NCBI RefSeq assembly: GCF_024585285.1
Contig: NZ_CP040755.1
Coordinates: 4,650,001 to 4,714,000, forward strand
DNA: 64,000 nt
DNA from: Colwellia sp. M166
GTDB lineage: Bacteria; Pseudomonadota; Gammaproteobacteria; Enterobacterales; Alteromonadaceae
Direction of reading: 5' to 3'
Both the position numbers and the translations under genes were made by a program. This document shows positions 10,804 through 21,700 of the stretch, in pieces. The first letter of the stretch is position 1. Each line of letters begins with the position of its first letter. A model generated the notes under the pieces. It was not told where the DNA came from. It saw only the letters and a list, made by a program, of their open reading frames with translations, and searched no databases.

Positions 10804-12141
10804 ATGTCAGAAAGAAGATATTTCGGTACCGATGGAATTCGTGGTTTAGTCGGACAATACCCAATTACCCCAGAATTTGTTATGAAGTTAGGTTATGCCG
10901 CAGGCCGCGTTTTAGCTGCACAAGGCACTAAAAAAGTACTTATTGGGAAAGATACCCGTATATCAGGCTACATGTTGGAATCAGCATTAGAAGCAGGGTT
11001 CTCTGCTGCCGGTATTGACATTGGTTTACTTGGGCCAATGCCAACGCCAGGCATTGCTTATTTAACTAAAACCTTTCGTGCGGAAGCTGGTATTGTTATT
11101 AGTGCGTCGCATAATCCATTTTATGATAATGGTATTAAATTTTTCTCACAAGATGGTCAGAAATTACCAGATGACGTTGAATTAGCTATTGAAGCTGAGC
11201 TCGATAAAGATATGGGCTGTGTAGAATCTGCGCATTTAGGTAAAGCCAATCGTATTGCTGATGCGGCTGGGCGCTATATTGAATTTTGTAAAAGTAACTT
11301 TCCAAGCCAATATTCTTTAAAAGGTATGAAAATGGTAGTGGACTGTGCCCATGGTGCAACCTACCATATTGCGCCTGATGTTTTTCGAGAGCTGGGGGCT
11401 GAAGTTATTGAAATTGGTACCTCACCAAACGGCACCAATATTAACCATGAATGTGGCGCAACATCTATGGCAGCAATTAGCGCTGCGGTAGTTGAACATC
11501 AAGCGGACCTTGGTATTGCTTTAGATGGTGATGGTGACCGTTTAATGATGGTAGATCATACCGGCTATGTTATTGATGGTGATGAGTCAGTTTATGTTAT
11601 TGCTTGTAACGATTTGAAAAGTGGCAATATCGATGGTGGTGTTGTTGGCACATTAATGAGTAATATGGGCCTAGAACTAGCGCTAGCTGATATGGGGGTT
11701 CCATTCGTTCGTAGTAAAGTCGGTGACCGATACGTGATGGAAATGCTCAAACAAAAAGGCTGGCAATTAGGTGCGGAAAACTCTGGCCATGTCATCAACT
11801 TAAACCATACATCAACAGGTGATGGTATTATTGCGGCATTGAATGTTTTAACGGCTATTTGTAATACCGGTAAAGCCTTATTCGAATTACGCCAAGGCAT
11901 GACCAAGTTACCACAAGTTTTAGTCAATGTTAGATTTTCGGGTGATAGCGATCCTTTAGTTAATGATGAAGTTGTTGCTGCTGTTAAAAAAGTGAATGAA
12001 ACATTGACCGGTCGTGGCCGTGTGTTGTTGAGAAAATCAGGCACTGAACCACTGATCAGAGTTATGGTTGAAGGCCCTGAACACGATGAAGTAACAGCCT
12101 TAGCTCACAATATTGCTGACGCCGTTAAGCTTGCATGTTAG
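10804..12141 (+). CDS. glmM: Phosphoglucosamine mutase
   Basis: Interconverts glucosamine-6-phosphate and glucosamine-1-phosphate for UDP-GlcNAc, hence peptidoglycan and LPS. The 445-residue protein begins [14 protein letters not shown] as in E. coli and has the phosphoserine loop VISASHNPF with catalytic Ser102, the metal loop [13 protein letters not shown], the sugar-binding GAENSGHV and the phosphate-binding [16 protein letters not shown] prefer this ATG over one 12 bases upstream (10792) because GGAG at 10794-10797 is spaced six bases from it and lies inside the longer version. Confidence 0.97.
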   Translation: MSERRYFGTDGIRGLVGQYPITPEFVMKLGYAAGRVLAAQGTKKVLIGKDTRISGYMLESALEAGFSAAGIDIGLLGPMPTPGIAYLTKTFRAEAGIVISASHNPFYDNGIKFFSQDGQKLPDDVELAIEAELDKDMGCVESAHLGKANRIADAAGRYIEFCKSNFPSQYSLKGMKMVVDCAHGATYHIAPDVFRELGAEVIEIGTSPNGTNINHECGATSMAAISAAVVEHQADLGIALDGDGDRLMMVDHTGYVIDGDESVYVIACNDLKSGNIDGGVVGTLMSNMGLELALADMGVPFVRSKVGDRYVMEMLKQKGWQLGAENSGHVINLNHTSTGDGIIAALNVLTAICNTGKALFELRQGMTKLPQVLVNVRFSGDSDPLVNDEVVAAVKKVNETLTGRGRVLLRKSGTEPLIRVMVEGPEHDEVTALAHNIADAVKLAC

Positions 12142-12149
12142 GGGTAACT

Positions 12150-12223
12150 ATTCGACCATTTCATCATGTCGAATAAATATTAAGCAATTGAACAAGATAT
12201 TGCTTGAAAAACTTGTATCTTGT
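12150..12223. repeat. Two inverted repeats in the glmM-tpiA gap
   Basis: First, ATTCGAC (12150-12156) pairs with GTCGAAT (12168-12174), followed by AAATATT, a weak terminator candidate for glmM. Second, ACAAGATA (12192-12199) pairs with TATCTTGT (12216-12223), 45 bases before the tpiA start, possibly an operator or leader hairpin. No strong promoter boxes were recognised in this 127-base gap. Confidence 0.4.
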
Positions 12224-12268
12224 CGACAGGTTAGTTAATATCTCGCCGCTTTGATTTAGGAATGAAAA

Positions 12269-13036
12269 ATGAATAGACGCGCAATAGTTGCAGCAAACTG
12301 GAAAATGAATGGCAGTTTGGCATTAGTCAACTCAATGGTTTCAGAGTTAAACAGTTTAACGTTAAATGAAAATGTTGAAGTTGTTGTCTGTCCTAGCTTT
12401 CCTTACTTAGCGGCATTTAGTTTAGTCAGCACTGAGCTGAAATTGCCGAAGGTATTCAGCTTAGGCGCTCAAAATTTAAATGAGCATGCTAAAGGTGCAT
12501 TTACGGGGGAAGTATCCACCTCAATGTTACAAGAAGTTGGTGTCAATTATGTCATACTAGGACACTCAGAACGTCGTAGTATATATAAAGAATCAAGTTC
12601 ATTAGTTGCACAAAAAGTTAAAGCTACGCTAGCGGCAAACTTGAAACCTATTTTATGTATAGGTGAAAGTGAAGAAGAGCGAATGGCAGAGCAAACCGAA
12701 GTCGTTTTAGCCGCGCAATTACAGCCGGTGATTGATGAAATAGGTATTGAAAATTTTAAAGATGTTGTTATTGCGTATGAGCCAGTTTGGGCAATAGGTA
12801 CAGGAAAAACAGCATCGCCAGAAATGGCACAAGCAACACATCACTTTATTCGTGAATTTATCGCGAAAATTGATGAAAACGTCGCAGTTAAAGTGCCATT
12901 GTTGTATGGTGGCAGTGTCAATGCGACAAACTGTGAAGAATTATTTGCACAAGCCGATATCGATGGTGGATTAATCGGCGGTGCTAGTTTAAAAGCTGAT
13001 GAATTCAAAGTAATTTGCTCAGCAGCAAAGGGATAA
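12269..13036 (+). CDS. tpiA: Triose-phosphate isomerase
   Basis: Interconverts dihydroxyacetone phosphate and glyceraldehyde-3-phosphate in glycolysis. The 255-residue TIM barrel has all catalytic residues: Asn10 and Lys12 (AANWKMNGS), His99 (YVILGHSERR) and Glu171 (AYEPVWAIGTGK), plus the phosphate-binding loops LLYGGSV and IGGASL. Start ATG is preceded by TTAGGAATGAAAA. secG follows after four bases, suggesting cotranscription, the order also known from other gammaproteobacteria. Confidence 0.98.
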   Translation: MNRRAIVAANWKMNGSLALVNSMVSELNSLTLNENVEVVVCPSFPYLAAFSLVSTELKLPKVFSLGAQNLNEHAKGAFTGEVSTSMLQEVGVNYVILGHSERRSIYKESSSLVAQKVKATLAANLKPILCIGESEEERMAEQTEVVLAAQLQPVIDEIGIENFKDVVIAYEPVWAIGTGKTASPEMAQATHHFIREFIAKIDENVAVKVPLLYGGSVNATNCEELFAQADIDGGLIGGASLKADEFKVICSAAKG

Positions 13037-13040
13037 TAAA

Positions 13041-13436
13041 ATGTTGTATCAAGTGTTAATTGTAGTGTATTTGATCGTTGCTTTATGTTTAATTGGCTTA
13101 GTGCTTATTCAACAAGGTAAAGGTGCTGATATGGGCGCATCATTCGGTGCTGGTTCATCAGCAACTATTTTTGGCTCAAGCGGTTCAGGTAACTTCTTAA
13201 CTAAAGCGACTACTTACTTAGCGATTGCTTTTTTTGTTATTAGCTTAGTGTTAGGTAACTTAACCGCTAATCGTGTTAAAGCGACGGATGAGTGGAATAA
13301 TATTGACACTCCTGCGGGACAAGTTGCTCCTGCAACTGATGCTATTCCAACTGATAGTGTTGAGCCTAAAGCTAATAATACTGATGTGCCAAGTAGTGAT
13401 GTTGCAACAGAAAAAGATAGCGACGTACCAGGCTAG
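13041..13436 (+). CDS. secG: Protein-export membrane protein SecG
   Basis: Accessory subunit of the SecYEG translocon in the inner membrane. The 131 residues have two membrane helices (about 3-24 and 53-72) flanking the conserved cytoplasmic segment QQGKGADMGASFGAG and SSATIFGSSGSGNFL. The C-terminal 45 residues are a polar, low-complexity extension rich in Thr, Asp and Pro, longer than in E. coli (110 residues). The ribosome-binding site GGGATAATAA overlaps the end of tpiA. The tRNA gene follows 12 bases after the stop, as in E. coli where secG precedes leuU. Confidence 0.95.
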   Translation: MLYQVLIVVYLIVALCLIGLVLIQQGKGADMGASFGAGSSATIFGSSGSGNFLTKATTYLAIAFFVISLVLGNLTANRVKATDEWNNIDTPAGQVAPATDAIPTDSVEPKANNTDVPSSDVATEKDSDVPG

Positions 13437-13448
13437 TTTAAAAAATTT

Positions 13449-13533
13449 GCAGATATGGCGGAATTGGTAGACGCGCCACCTTGAGGGGGTGGTGCCTTAG
13501 GGCGTGAGAGTTCGAGTCTCTCTATCTGCACCA
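13449..13533 (+). tRNA. leuU: tRNA-Leu(GAG)
   Basis: The 85-base sequence folds as a class II tRNA: acceptor GCAGATA with TATCTGC, D arm with GGTAGAC, anticodon stem CCACC/GGTGG with the 7-base loop TTGAGGG (anticodon GAG, reading CUC/CUU), a long variable arm, and T arm GAGAG-TTCGAGT-CTCTC. The CCA end is encoded. Its position after secG matches leuU of E. coli. Its 3' end is the probable integration site of the island that follows. Confidence 0.97.
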
Positions 13534-13539
13534 AATACA

Positions 13540-13602
13540 GGTTCTAATAGAACCCATAAAAAACCGGAATAACCTATTTAAACTAGGTGTTGCGGTTTTT
13601 TT
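13540..13602 (+). terminator. Tandem hairpins after tRNA-Leu
   Basis: GGTTCT-AAT-AGAACC (13540-13554) forms a small hairpin right after the tRNA, followed by a larger imperfect one that pairs AAAAAACCGGAATAACCTA with TAGGTGTTGCGGTTTTTT (to 13602), ending in a run of seven T. The second is a good rho-independent terminator for the tpiA-secG-tRNA unit. Confidence 0.8.
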
Positions 13603-13689
13603 ATGTCTGAAGCATTTTGGTAAAATCTGATGATTTTAGTAGCAATAAAGCTAACACTCATTATTTGTTGATAAGAGAATGTTACTAAA

Positions 13690-14134
13690 ATGGCTAAAAC
13701 GTCCTAACCATTAACCAATACAGAAGTAAGACAAGCAAAGTCTAAAGACAAGAAGTATAACTTGTTAGATGACTACGGTTTAATGCTCGGAGTAAAACCT
13801 ACGCGAACTAAACGTTAACTATTCAATTATGACTATCCGAACACTAAAAGCGTAACTCAATGGGTTTTGGAAGCTAGCCTGAAGTAGCCTTGGCACAAGC
13901 CAGAAAAACGTGCTGAGACTAAAGCTTTATTGATCCAGGATATTGACCCTAAAGAACAAAAAGATATTCAACTTGTCGTTAATAATACTTTTGAAAGTAT
14001 TATTAACGAGTGGTTCACTATTAAAAAGCAAAAATACCAGAAACTACTATAAGAAACTTTTGCTGTAATATTGAAACCATGTTTTTCCTAATTAGCACAT
14101 AGAAAACTCAGTCTTAGAAACAGTATCGAAAACT
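13690..14134 (+). pseudogene. Remnant of a P4-type tyrosine integrase (DUF4102 N-terminal part)
   Basis: Read in one frame from the ATG, this stretch gives MAKTS*PLTNTEVRQAKSKDK, then YNLLDDYGLMLGVKPTRTKR* and LFNYDYPNTKS, the typical start of P4-like integrases. The frame then shifts by one (GFGS*PEVALAQARK is readable in the next frame) and returns for KRAETKALLIQDIDPKEQKD and NTFESIINEWFTIKKQK. Further fragments resembling HVFPN and LETVSKT follow to about 14134. I count four or more stop codons and at least two frameshifts, and the catalytic C-terminal domain with the Arg-His-Arg-Tyr residues is absent. It lies 157 bases after tRNA-Leu, where such integrases belong, so it marks an old island insertion. 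It is dead; family identity is from my recognition of the N-terminal wording. Confidence 0.85.
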
Positions 14135-14304
14135 ACAAATATTAAGCATTTTAAACTAGCATAAAACGCACTAATTACTTTATAAAACATAGTTATGTGG
14201 TAGATTACCCTTAATATGAATAACCCTTTAAGTTTATCGCCACAACAACTATTAGCCTCAAGCCAAAAGTTACGGAAACTTAAACACTTTCAAGGTAAAC
14301 TCTT
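14135..14304 (+). other. Intergenic stretch before hsdM
   Basis: 170 AT-rich bases between the integrase remnant and hsdM. A possible short reading frame starts at 14216 (MNNPLSLSPQQ) but runs out of frame into hsdM and has no ribosome-binding site; I do not call it. The hsdM promoter should be here, but no convincing -35/-10 pair stood out. Confidence 0.3.
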
Positions 14305-16389
14305 ATGTCGGACAATTTCTCTTCTACAGCAGCATTTTTATGGTCGGTTGCTGATCTTCTCCGTGGTGATTTCAAACAAAGCCAGTACGGGCGTATTATC
14401 TTACCTTTTACGCTATTAAGACGTTTAGAATGTGTACTTGAGAACACCAAGCCAAGCGTACTTACAATGTATGAAACTGTTAAAAACAAACCAATTGAAG
14501 CGCAAGATAAAATACTTACCCACGCTGCCAAATTAAGCTTTTATAACACCAGTAAAATGGATTTGAACAAATTGGGTGAAACAGGTGTAGCGCAAAACCT
14601 TGAAAGCTATGTACAATCTTTTAGCCCTAATGCCCGTGAAATATTCGAACACTTTGATTTCTTCAATACTATCGACAAATTAGAAGAAGCTGACTTACTT
14701 TATAAAGTAGCAAAACGCTTTGCAACAACTGACCTTCATCCTGAAGTGGTTGATAACCATAATATGGGTTTAGTGTTTGAAGAATTAATCAGACGATTTG
14801 CTGAAAGCTCTAACGAAACCGCAGGGGAACACTTTACTCCACGAGATATTGTCCGTCTAACCACCTCATTAGTATTTTGTAATGATGATGACCTTCTTAC
14901 TCAGTCTGGTTTAGTTCGCAGCATTTACGATCCAACGGCTGGTACAGGTGGCTTTTTATCATCAGGCATGGAATACGTACATGAACTTAACGACAAAGCC
15001 GCATTATCAGCATTTGGGCAAGAATTAAACCCTGAGTCATACGCTATCTGTAAAGCCGATATGCTCATTAAAGGGCAAAAGGTCGATAACATTAAATTGG
15101 GTAATACCTTATCTGACGATCAGCTACCAACCGAAAAATTTGATTATATGTTATCTAATCCACCCTTTGGTGTAGATTGGAAAAAAGTACAAAAAAAAAT
15201 TAATGACGAGAACAAAGAAAAAGGCTTTGAAGGTCGTTTTGGCGCAGGCTTACCAAGAGTGTCAGACGGTTCATTATTATTCTTAATGCACTTAATTAGC
15301 AAAATGCGCCCACTTACGCCTAATTCAAAAGAAAGCGGTTCACGTATTGGTATTATCTTAAATGGCTCGCCTTTATTTACAGGTGGTGCAGGCTCAGGTG
15401 AAAGTGAAATAAGACGTTACGTGCTTGAGAACGATTTACTTGAAGCAATAATCGCTTTACCTACCGATATGTTCTACAACACAGGTATTGCTACCTATAT
15501 CTGGGTTTTATCGAATAACAAACCAGCACAACGTAAAGGCAAAGTTCAACTGATTAATGCCTCTAAAGAACGAGCTAAGAAAGGCGGTAGAGGTCGCAGT
15601 GGCGGTGGTGAATCTGATGCACCAGTTGAAAACGTGTTTTACCAAGCAATGCGTAAATCTCTAGGTAGTAAACGTAAAGAACTCACCGAAGAAAGTATAG
15701 AAACTATCGTTAAAACTTATGGTCAGTTTGTTGAAAACGACTTTAGTAAAATATTTGATTATCAAGATTTTGGTTACAGACGCATTACCGTAGAACGGCC
15801 ATTAAAATTAGCGTTTGAAGTAACTGAAGAGAATTTTGAAAGTTATAATCAAGAATATATTAAGAAAAACACACCTAAAGCTAAAAAAGGTGAATCAGAA
15901 TTAAATGTTTTGCTTCAAGCACCTGCTGCTTACACCGAACTACAGTCGTTGATTGGTAGTGAGAAAATATTAAGCCGATCAGCATTCTTTAACAGACTCT
16001 CTGAAAAGCTATCAGCAAGTGAGAAAAAGCTTATTTGTAAACATTTTGGTGAGCAAGATGAAAATGCTGAAACTTGTCTTTTTGAATCAGGTAAACAAAA
16101 AGGACAACCAGAGCCAAACCCTGACTTACGAGATAATGAGAACGTACCATTAAACGAATCAGTGCAAGACTACTTTGAACGTGAAGTATTACCGCACGTT
16201 CCCGATGCTTGGATTGATGAAAGTAAGGTTGATAGCAAGGATGGTGAAGTCGGCATTGTCGGTTATGAAATACCATTTAACCGCCATTTTTATGTATACC
16301 AACCACCAAGAGCATTGGAAGCAATTGATGCCGATTTAGATGCTGTTTCAGCCGATATTATGAAGTTACTGCAAGAGGTGCATTCATAA
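14305..16389 (+). CDS. hsdM: Type I restriction-modification system methyltransferase subunit HsdM
   Basis: N6-adenine DNA methyltransferase that with HsdS methylates the host recognition site. The 694-residue protein has an N-terminal HsdM helical domain (about 1-150), then the N6-methylase domain with SAM motif [10 protein letters not shown] (209-217) and catalytic motif IV NPPFG (285-289). A long C-terminal part (about 470-694) contains a charged glycine-rich loop ([13 protein letters not shown]) and the recurring ending of these proteins. Start ATG has AAGG eight to nine bases upstream. The stop overlaps the hsdS start by one base (TAATG), so translation is probably coupled. It heads the hsdM-hsdS-rhuM-hsdR operon. 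Confidence 0.95.
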   Translation: MSDNFSSTAAFLWSVADLLRGDFKQSQYGRIILPFTLLRRLECVLENTKPSVLTMYETVKNKPIEAQDKILTHAAKLSFYNTSKMDLNKLGETGVAQNLESYVQSFSPNAREIFEHFDFFNTIDKLEEADLLYKVAKRFATTDLHPEVVDNHNMGLVFEELIRRFAESSNETAGEHFTPRDIVRLTTSLVFCNDDDLLTQSGLVRSIYDPTAGTGGFLSSGMEYVHELNDKAALSAFGQELNPESYAICKADMLIKGQKVDNIKLGNTLSDDQLPTEKFDYMLSNPPFGVDWKKVQKKINDENKEKGFEGRFGAGLPRVSDGSLLFLMHLISKMRPLTPNSKESGSRIGIILNGSPLFTGGAGSGESEIRRYVLENDLLEAIIALPTDMFYNTGIATYIWVLSNNKPAQRKGKVQLINASKERAKKGGRGRSGGGESDAPVENVFYQAMRKSLGSKRKELTEESIETIVKTYGQFVENDFSKIFDYQDFGYRRITVERPLKLAFEVTEENFESYNQEYIKKNTPKAKKGESELNVLLQAPAAYTELQSLIGSEKILSRSAFFNRLSEKLSASEKKLICKHFGEQDENAETCLFESGKQKGQPEPNPDLRDNENVPLNESVQDYFEREVLPHVPDAWIDESKVDSKDGEVGIVGYEIPFNRHFYVYQPPRALEAIDADLDAVSADIMKLLQEVHS

Positions 16390-17690
16390 TGACAGGTCGC
16401 TATCAGGAATATCCTGAATACAGAGATTCAGGAGTTAAGTGGTTGGGGGATGTGCCTATTTCTTGGGATGTGATTCCATTAAAGCATTTAGCAGAGCTAA
16501 ACCCTAAAAAATCAGGTATTAAAGAAAAGAAACTTTCTGAGCTATGTAGTTTCTTGCCGATGGAAAAGCTGAAGTTAAACAGTTTAAAACTTGATGAAAC
16601 GAAAAACGTTTCAGATGTTTATGACGGATATACTTATTTCGAAAATGAAGATTTACTTATAGCGAAAGTAACGCCATGTTTTGAGAATAAAAACATGGCA
16701 ATAGCCAAAGAACTGCATAACGGTTTAGGTTTTGGTTCATCTGAAATTTACGTGCTAAGGGCTAATGCAAAATTAAATAATCAGTTTTTATTCTATCGCC
16801 TACAAGAAGATAGTTTTATGGAAATAGCAATTGCAGCTATGTCGGGAGCAGGTGGCTTGAAACGTGTTCCTGCTGAAATAATAAACACATACACTGCTGC
16901 ATTTCCTTGTATCCAAGAACAACAAAAAATAGCCTATTTCCTCGACCATGAAACGGCAAAAATTGACACCTTAATTGCCAAGCAAGAAAAGTTAATTGAG
17001 CTATTAAAAGAAAAACGCCAAGCCGTTATTTCCCATGCTGTCACCCGTGGCCTGCCTTCACTTAACGGACGTGCTACGCCAATGAAAGACTCAGGCGTTG
17101 AATGGTTAGGTGAAGTGCCTGAGCATTGGCGAGTAGTTAAATTAAGCTATTTCTTGAAATTACAAAGTGGTGACACGATTACCTCTAGTTTGATAGAGAA
17201 AGAAGGTAAATATCCAGTATTCGGTGGAAACGGACAAAGAGGATTTACTTCTAGTTATAACTGCGATGGTGAATATGTCTTAATAGGAAGACAAGGTGCT
17301 TTGTGTGGCAATATCAACATTGCTAAAAATAAATTTTTTGCATCTGAACATGCTGTAGTTGTTTATCCATACGTTAAGTTTAATCTGATTTTCATTTCTG
17401 AATTTTTAAGATTTATGAATTTAGGGCAGTATTCAGTTTCAGCAGCGCAACCAGGTATTTCTGTTGAAAGAATTAAAGGATTAAAAATAGCCATTCCTCC
17501 TCTAAGTGAGCAGATTACAATTGCGAAATATTTAGAAAATAAAATATCAATATTTGAGCGTTTAACTGAAAAGTCGACAGCCCAAATAACTTTATTAAAA
17601 GAACGTAAAACAGCGCTTATCTCTGCTGCTGTTACTGGAAAAATAGATGTGCGTCACTTTGCCTTAAAAGAGGAGGTAAATCATGGTTGA
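16389..17690 (+). CDS. hsdS: Type I restriction-modification specificity subunit HsdS
   Basis: Recognises the bipartite target for HsdM and HsdR. The 433 residues show two target recognition domains, each opened by the same landmark: DSGVKWLGDVPISW (about 12-25) and DSGVEWLGEVPEHW (about 234-247). Each is followed by a helical spacer, DHETAKIDTLIAKQEKLIELL with LKEKRQAVISHAVTRGL and ENKISIFERL with LKERKTALISAAVTGKI. The target sequence cannot be read from the protein. It overlaps hsdM by one base and rhuM by eight bases. Variation within the recognition domains is expected between strains. Confidence 0.94.
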   Translation: MTGRYQEYPEYRDSGVKWLGDVPISWDVIPLKHLAELNPKKSGIKEKKLSELCSFLPMEKLKLNSLKLDETKNVSDVYDGYTYFENEDLLIAKVTPCFENKNMAIAKELHNGLGFGSSEIYVLRANAKLNNQFLFYRLQEDSFMEIAIAAMSGAGGLKRVPAEIINTYTAAFPCIQEQQKIAYFLDHETAKIDTLIAKQEKLIELLKEKRQAVISHAVTRGLPSLNGRATPMKDSGVEWLGEVPEHWRVVKLSYFLKLQSGDTITSSLIEKEGKYPVFGGNGQRGFTSSYNCDGEYVLIGRQGALCGNINIAKNKFFASEHAVVVYPYVKFNLIFISEFLRFMNLGQYSVSAAQPGISVERIKGLKIAIPPLSEQITIAKYLENKISIFERLTEKSTAQITLLKERKTALISAAVTGKIDVRHFALKEEVNHG

Positions 17691-18747
17691 TAACTTTACT
17701 GTCAATAATAACAACGAATTAACACCCAATGCACCGCAAGGAGAATTTATTCTTTTTCAAAGTGCTAACGGGAAAACTAAGGTTGAGTGTCGATTTGAGT
17801 CAGACACTTTGTGGTTAACACAACAAGCGATGAGTGATTTATATCAAATTACGCCACAAGCTATCACCCAACATATTAAAGCGATTTATGATGAAGAAGA
17901 ACTTGTACAAAATTTAACTTGTAAGTATTACTTACAAGTTGGACAAGAAGGTAGTCGGCAGGTTACACGTAATAAATTACATTACAGTCTACCTGTAATT
18001 ATTGCCGTAGGTTATCGGGTACGTTCTGCACAGGGTACTCAATTTAGAAAATGGGCGACAACAACCATTGAAGAGTATTTGGTAAAAGGTTTTGTCATGG
18101 ACGATGAACGTCTTAAAAACCCTCCCGTGGGTCATTCTGCAGTGCCTGATTACTTTGATGAAATGCTTGAACGTATTCGCGATATACGGGCAAGTGAACG
18201 GCGAGTATATTTACGTGTAACGGATATTTTTGCGATGGCATCTGATTATATGCCAAGCACTAAAGAAACCACTTTGTTTTTTCAAATGATACAAAATAAA
18301 TTGCACTTTGCCAGTACAGGGTTAACGGCCGCTGAATTAATATCACAGCGTATAGGCGCAGATAAACCTAACGCAGGCTTAACTAGCTTCAAAGGAGACG
18401 AAGTTAGAAAAACCGATGTTACTATTGCTAAAAATTATTTAACGCAAGATGAAATTACAGGGCTTAATCGCATTGTAAATATGTGGCTTGATTACGCTGA
18501 AGATCAAGCATTACAAAGAAAACAGATATTACTCGCTAACTGGACTGAGAAACTTGATCAATTTTTAGCTTTTAACAACCGTGATGTTTTACAAGGTGCA
18601 GGACACATAACAAAAGCAGATGCTGATGATAAAGCTAAACGAGAATTCGATAAATATTCAGCAAAAAGGCGCGGATTAAAAGAAGCCGAAGGCGCAAAAA
18701 TGAACATTGAATATTTAAGGTCGATGCTTAAAAAAGACAAGGAATAG
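17683..18747 (+). CDS. RhuM family protein within the type I RM operon
   Basis: A 354-residue RhuM-type protein, named after a Salmonella pathogenicity-island gene of unknown biochemical function. Seen are the family N-terminus (ECRFESDTLWLTQQAMSDLY, a helix-turn-helix-like start, then ITPQAITQHIKAIYDE), the core LPVIIAVGYRVRSAQGTQFR followed by KWATTTIEEYLVKGFVMDDE (about 95-145) and the helical end. It begins inside hsdS (8-base overlap, AGAGGAGGT ribosome-binding site) and hsdR follows eight bases after it, so it is a true operon member. RhuM genes are frequent companions of type I RM loci; whether it modulates restriction is unknown. No toxin motif such as the Fic HPFxxGNGR was found. Confidence 0.88.
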   Translation: MVDNFTVNNNNELTPNAPQGEFILFQSANGKTKVECRFESDTLWLTQQAMSDLYQITPQAITQHIKAIYDEEELVQNLTCKYYLQVGQEGSRQVTRNKLHYSLPVIIAVGYRVRSAQGTQFRKWATTTIEEYLVKGFVMDDERLKNPPVGHSAVPDYFDEMLERIRDIRASERRVYLRVTDIFAMASDYMPSTKETTLFFQMIQNKLHFASTGLTAAELISQRIGADKPNAGLTSFKGDEVRKTDVTIAKNYLTQDEITGLNRIVNMWLDYAEDQALQRKQILLANWTEKLDQFLAFNNRDVLQGAGHITKADADDKAKREFDKYSAKRRGLKEAEGAKMNIEYLRSMLKKDKE

Positions 18748-18755
18748 TTAATAAA

Positions 18756-21700
18756 ATGTCGAATAAATCACAAGAAGCCAAAACCAGAGAAAATAGTTTT
18801 CAAAATGATATTTTAGACCAAATGCAATCACATGGATGGTTGCTAGGTGAGTCTAAAAAATATAATAAAGAATTGGCGTTATACCCTGAAGATTTAATTA
18901 GCTTTGTTCAAACGACTCAACCAGAACAATGGGAAAAGCAATTAAAGATACATGCTAAGAATCCCGAAGAAGCATTATTAAAAACGGTTGTTAGGGATTT
19001 ATCTGCCAGTAATAAAGGAGCACTTTGGGTTTTACGTAATTTAGTTAAAGACAGAGGTGCCAAGTTTAGTTTATGTACTTTTAAACCTGATCATGGTTTA
19101 AATCCTGATGCTATTAAACGTTACGATCAAAATATATTACGCGTTGTACCTGAGCTGGTATATTCACCTAATAATTATGAAGGTCGAATTGATTTAACTT
19201 TGTTTGTAAATGGTCTTCCTGTTGCCACCTTAGAGCTAAAATCTGAATTTAAACAGGCATTAGATAATGCCAAAATTCAATATATGAAGGATCGTCAACC
19301 TAAAGATCCTAAAACTAAAAAGCCTGAGCCATTATTAACCTTTAAACGTGGAGCATTAGTTCATTTTGCTGTTAGCCAATATAACGTAGCTATGACTACT
19401 CGTTTAGCAGGTAAAAAAACATTTTTCTTACCTTTTGACCAAGGTACAAGCGAAGGTGCTGCTGGTAATGAGGTTAATCCAAATGGCTATTCAACAGATT
19501 ACTTGTGGAATGAGATTTTTGAAAAAGATAACCTCTTAACTATTCTTGGTCGATATATTCATCTGCAAGTTGAAGATAAAGAACAGCTTGATGGCACAAT
19601 AATTAAAAAAGAAACGTTAATATTTCCTCGTTATCATCAGTGGTCTGCCGTATCGACTTTGTTAAATACTGTTGAAACAGAAGGTACAGGTGAAAAGTAT
19701 TTAATTCAACACAGTGCTGGATCTGGTAAGTCAAACTCTATTGCTTGGTTGTCACATCAATTAGCATCATTACACTATTACTCTGATCATGAAGCCCTTA
19801 AAAAACAAGTGGGTGATAAGGTTTTTGATTCGGTAATTGTTATTACTGATAGAACGGTACTTGATAGCCAATTGCAAGATACTATTTATCAGTTTGACCA
19901 TAACGAAGGCATGATCGCCCGTGTTAATCGCGAAGAAGCACAAGGCAGTAAATCAAGCCAATTAGCAGGTGAATTAAAAGCTAGTACCTCAATTATTATT
20001 GTAACTATTCAAACCTTTCCACACGTATTAGAAGCTATTCGTAAAGACTTAACGTTAGCTGGTAGAAGCTTTGCTGTTATTGCTGATGAAGCACATTCAA
20101 GCCAAACGGGAACCACTGCACGTAAATTACGTGAAGTATTGATGGCTGAACAACTAGGCGATGATGAAGAGTTAGATAGTGAAGATATATTAAGGCTAAG
20201 TTTAGAAGCCAGAAAAGGCTCTAAAAACATTAGTTATTTTGCTTTTACCGCTACGCCTAAAGGTAAAACATTAGAGTTATTCGGTCGTTGCCCTGATCCT
20301 GATTCACCAGCAGCCGATGACAATAAACCAGAAGCATTTCATGTTTATTCAATGCGTCAGGCGATTGAAGAAGGTTTTATATTAGATGTATTGCAAAACT
20401 ACACCAGTTACCGCGTAGCGTATCAATTAGCACATCAAAATCCTGAAAGCGACCATGAAGTAGATAGTAAAAAAGCGGCTTCTAAAATGGCTAAATGGGT
20501 ACGATTACACCCACATAATATCGCGCAGAAAGTTGAAACTATTATTGAGCATTTCAACAGTAAGATTAAACACCTATTAGGTGGTGAAGCTAAAGCTATG
20601 GTGGTGACATCAAGCAGATTAGAAGCAGTAAGGTACAAGCTGGCGTTTGAAAAGTACGTTGCTAACAAAGGCTACGACAATGTTAATGCAATGGTGGCAT
20701 TTTCAGGTGAAGTGAATGATCCTGATTTTCCTGATTCAGCATTCACTGAAAAAAATATGAACCCCAATTTACGCGGTAGAGACATGCGTAAAGCGTTTGA
20801 TACCACTGATTATCAAGTAATGTTGGTTGCCAATAAATTTCAAACAGGTTTTGATCAGCCTAAATTAGTCGCTATGTATGTTGATAAACCATTAAAAGGC
20901 GTTGAATGTATTCAAACTCTTTCAAGGTTAAACCGTACGTACCAAGGGAAAGATAAAACCTTTGTACTTGATTTTGTTAATGACCCTGAAGAGGTTTTGG
21001 CAGAATTTAAGGTCTACTTTCAAACGGCTGAGTTAGCTGGCGTGTCAGATCCTAATATTGTTTATGACATTATGGAAAAACTTAATGCTGTTGGTATTTA
21101 CCAATGGATTGAAGTTGAAAACTTTGTTGAAGCTTATAACAACAAACGCACTAAACAAGAAAAGTTAGCCAATATTTGTAAACCTGCGGTTGAGCGTTTT
21201 TCTGTGCGTTATAAAGAAGCCACGCACGTGATGGATATTGCTAGAGCTGAATTAGAAAAAGCTAAAGCAGAAAACAACGATAAGAAAATTAAATTTGCTG
21301 AAAATAGTGTTAAAAACGCTAAAGAAGCACGAGATATTATTGAAGTATTTAAAAAGGACTTAATTTCATTTTGCCGTTATTACGAGTTCAGTTCTCAAAT
21401 AGTCGATTTTGATGATTTCGATTTAGAAAAACTCAGTATTTTTGCCAAGCATTTACACCCGTTACTGCGATTTGATGTGTTGCAGGACGATATAGATTTA
21501 TCTGATGTGGCAATGACTCACTACCGCTTGCATGAGCAACGCGAAGCTAATTTAGAACTTGGATACAAAGTAGGTGAAGAACCTAAATCATATTTAGCTC
21601 CAACAAAAGAGAGTAGTGGTGCAACTCCAAAAGATGCTCAGACTGAATTATTAAATGAAATCATTAGCAGAATGAACGATCTTTTTGTTGAAGATGGCTT

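Noticed and set aside
14216..14419. 67-codon frame starting before hsdM
   Set aside because: It runs out of frame into hsdM, lacks a ribosome-binding site and resembles no family.
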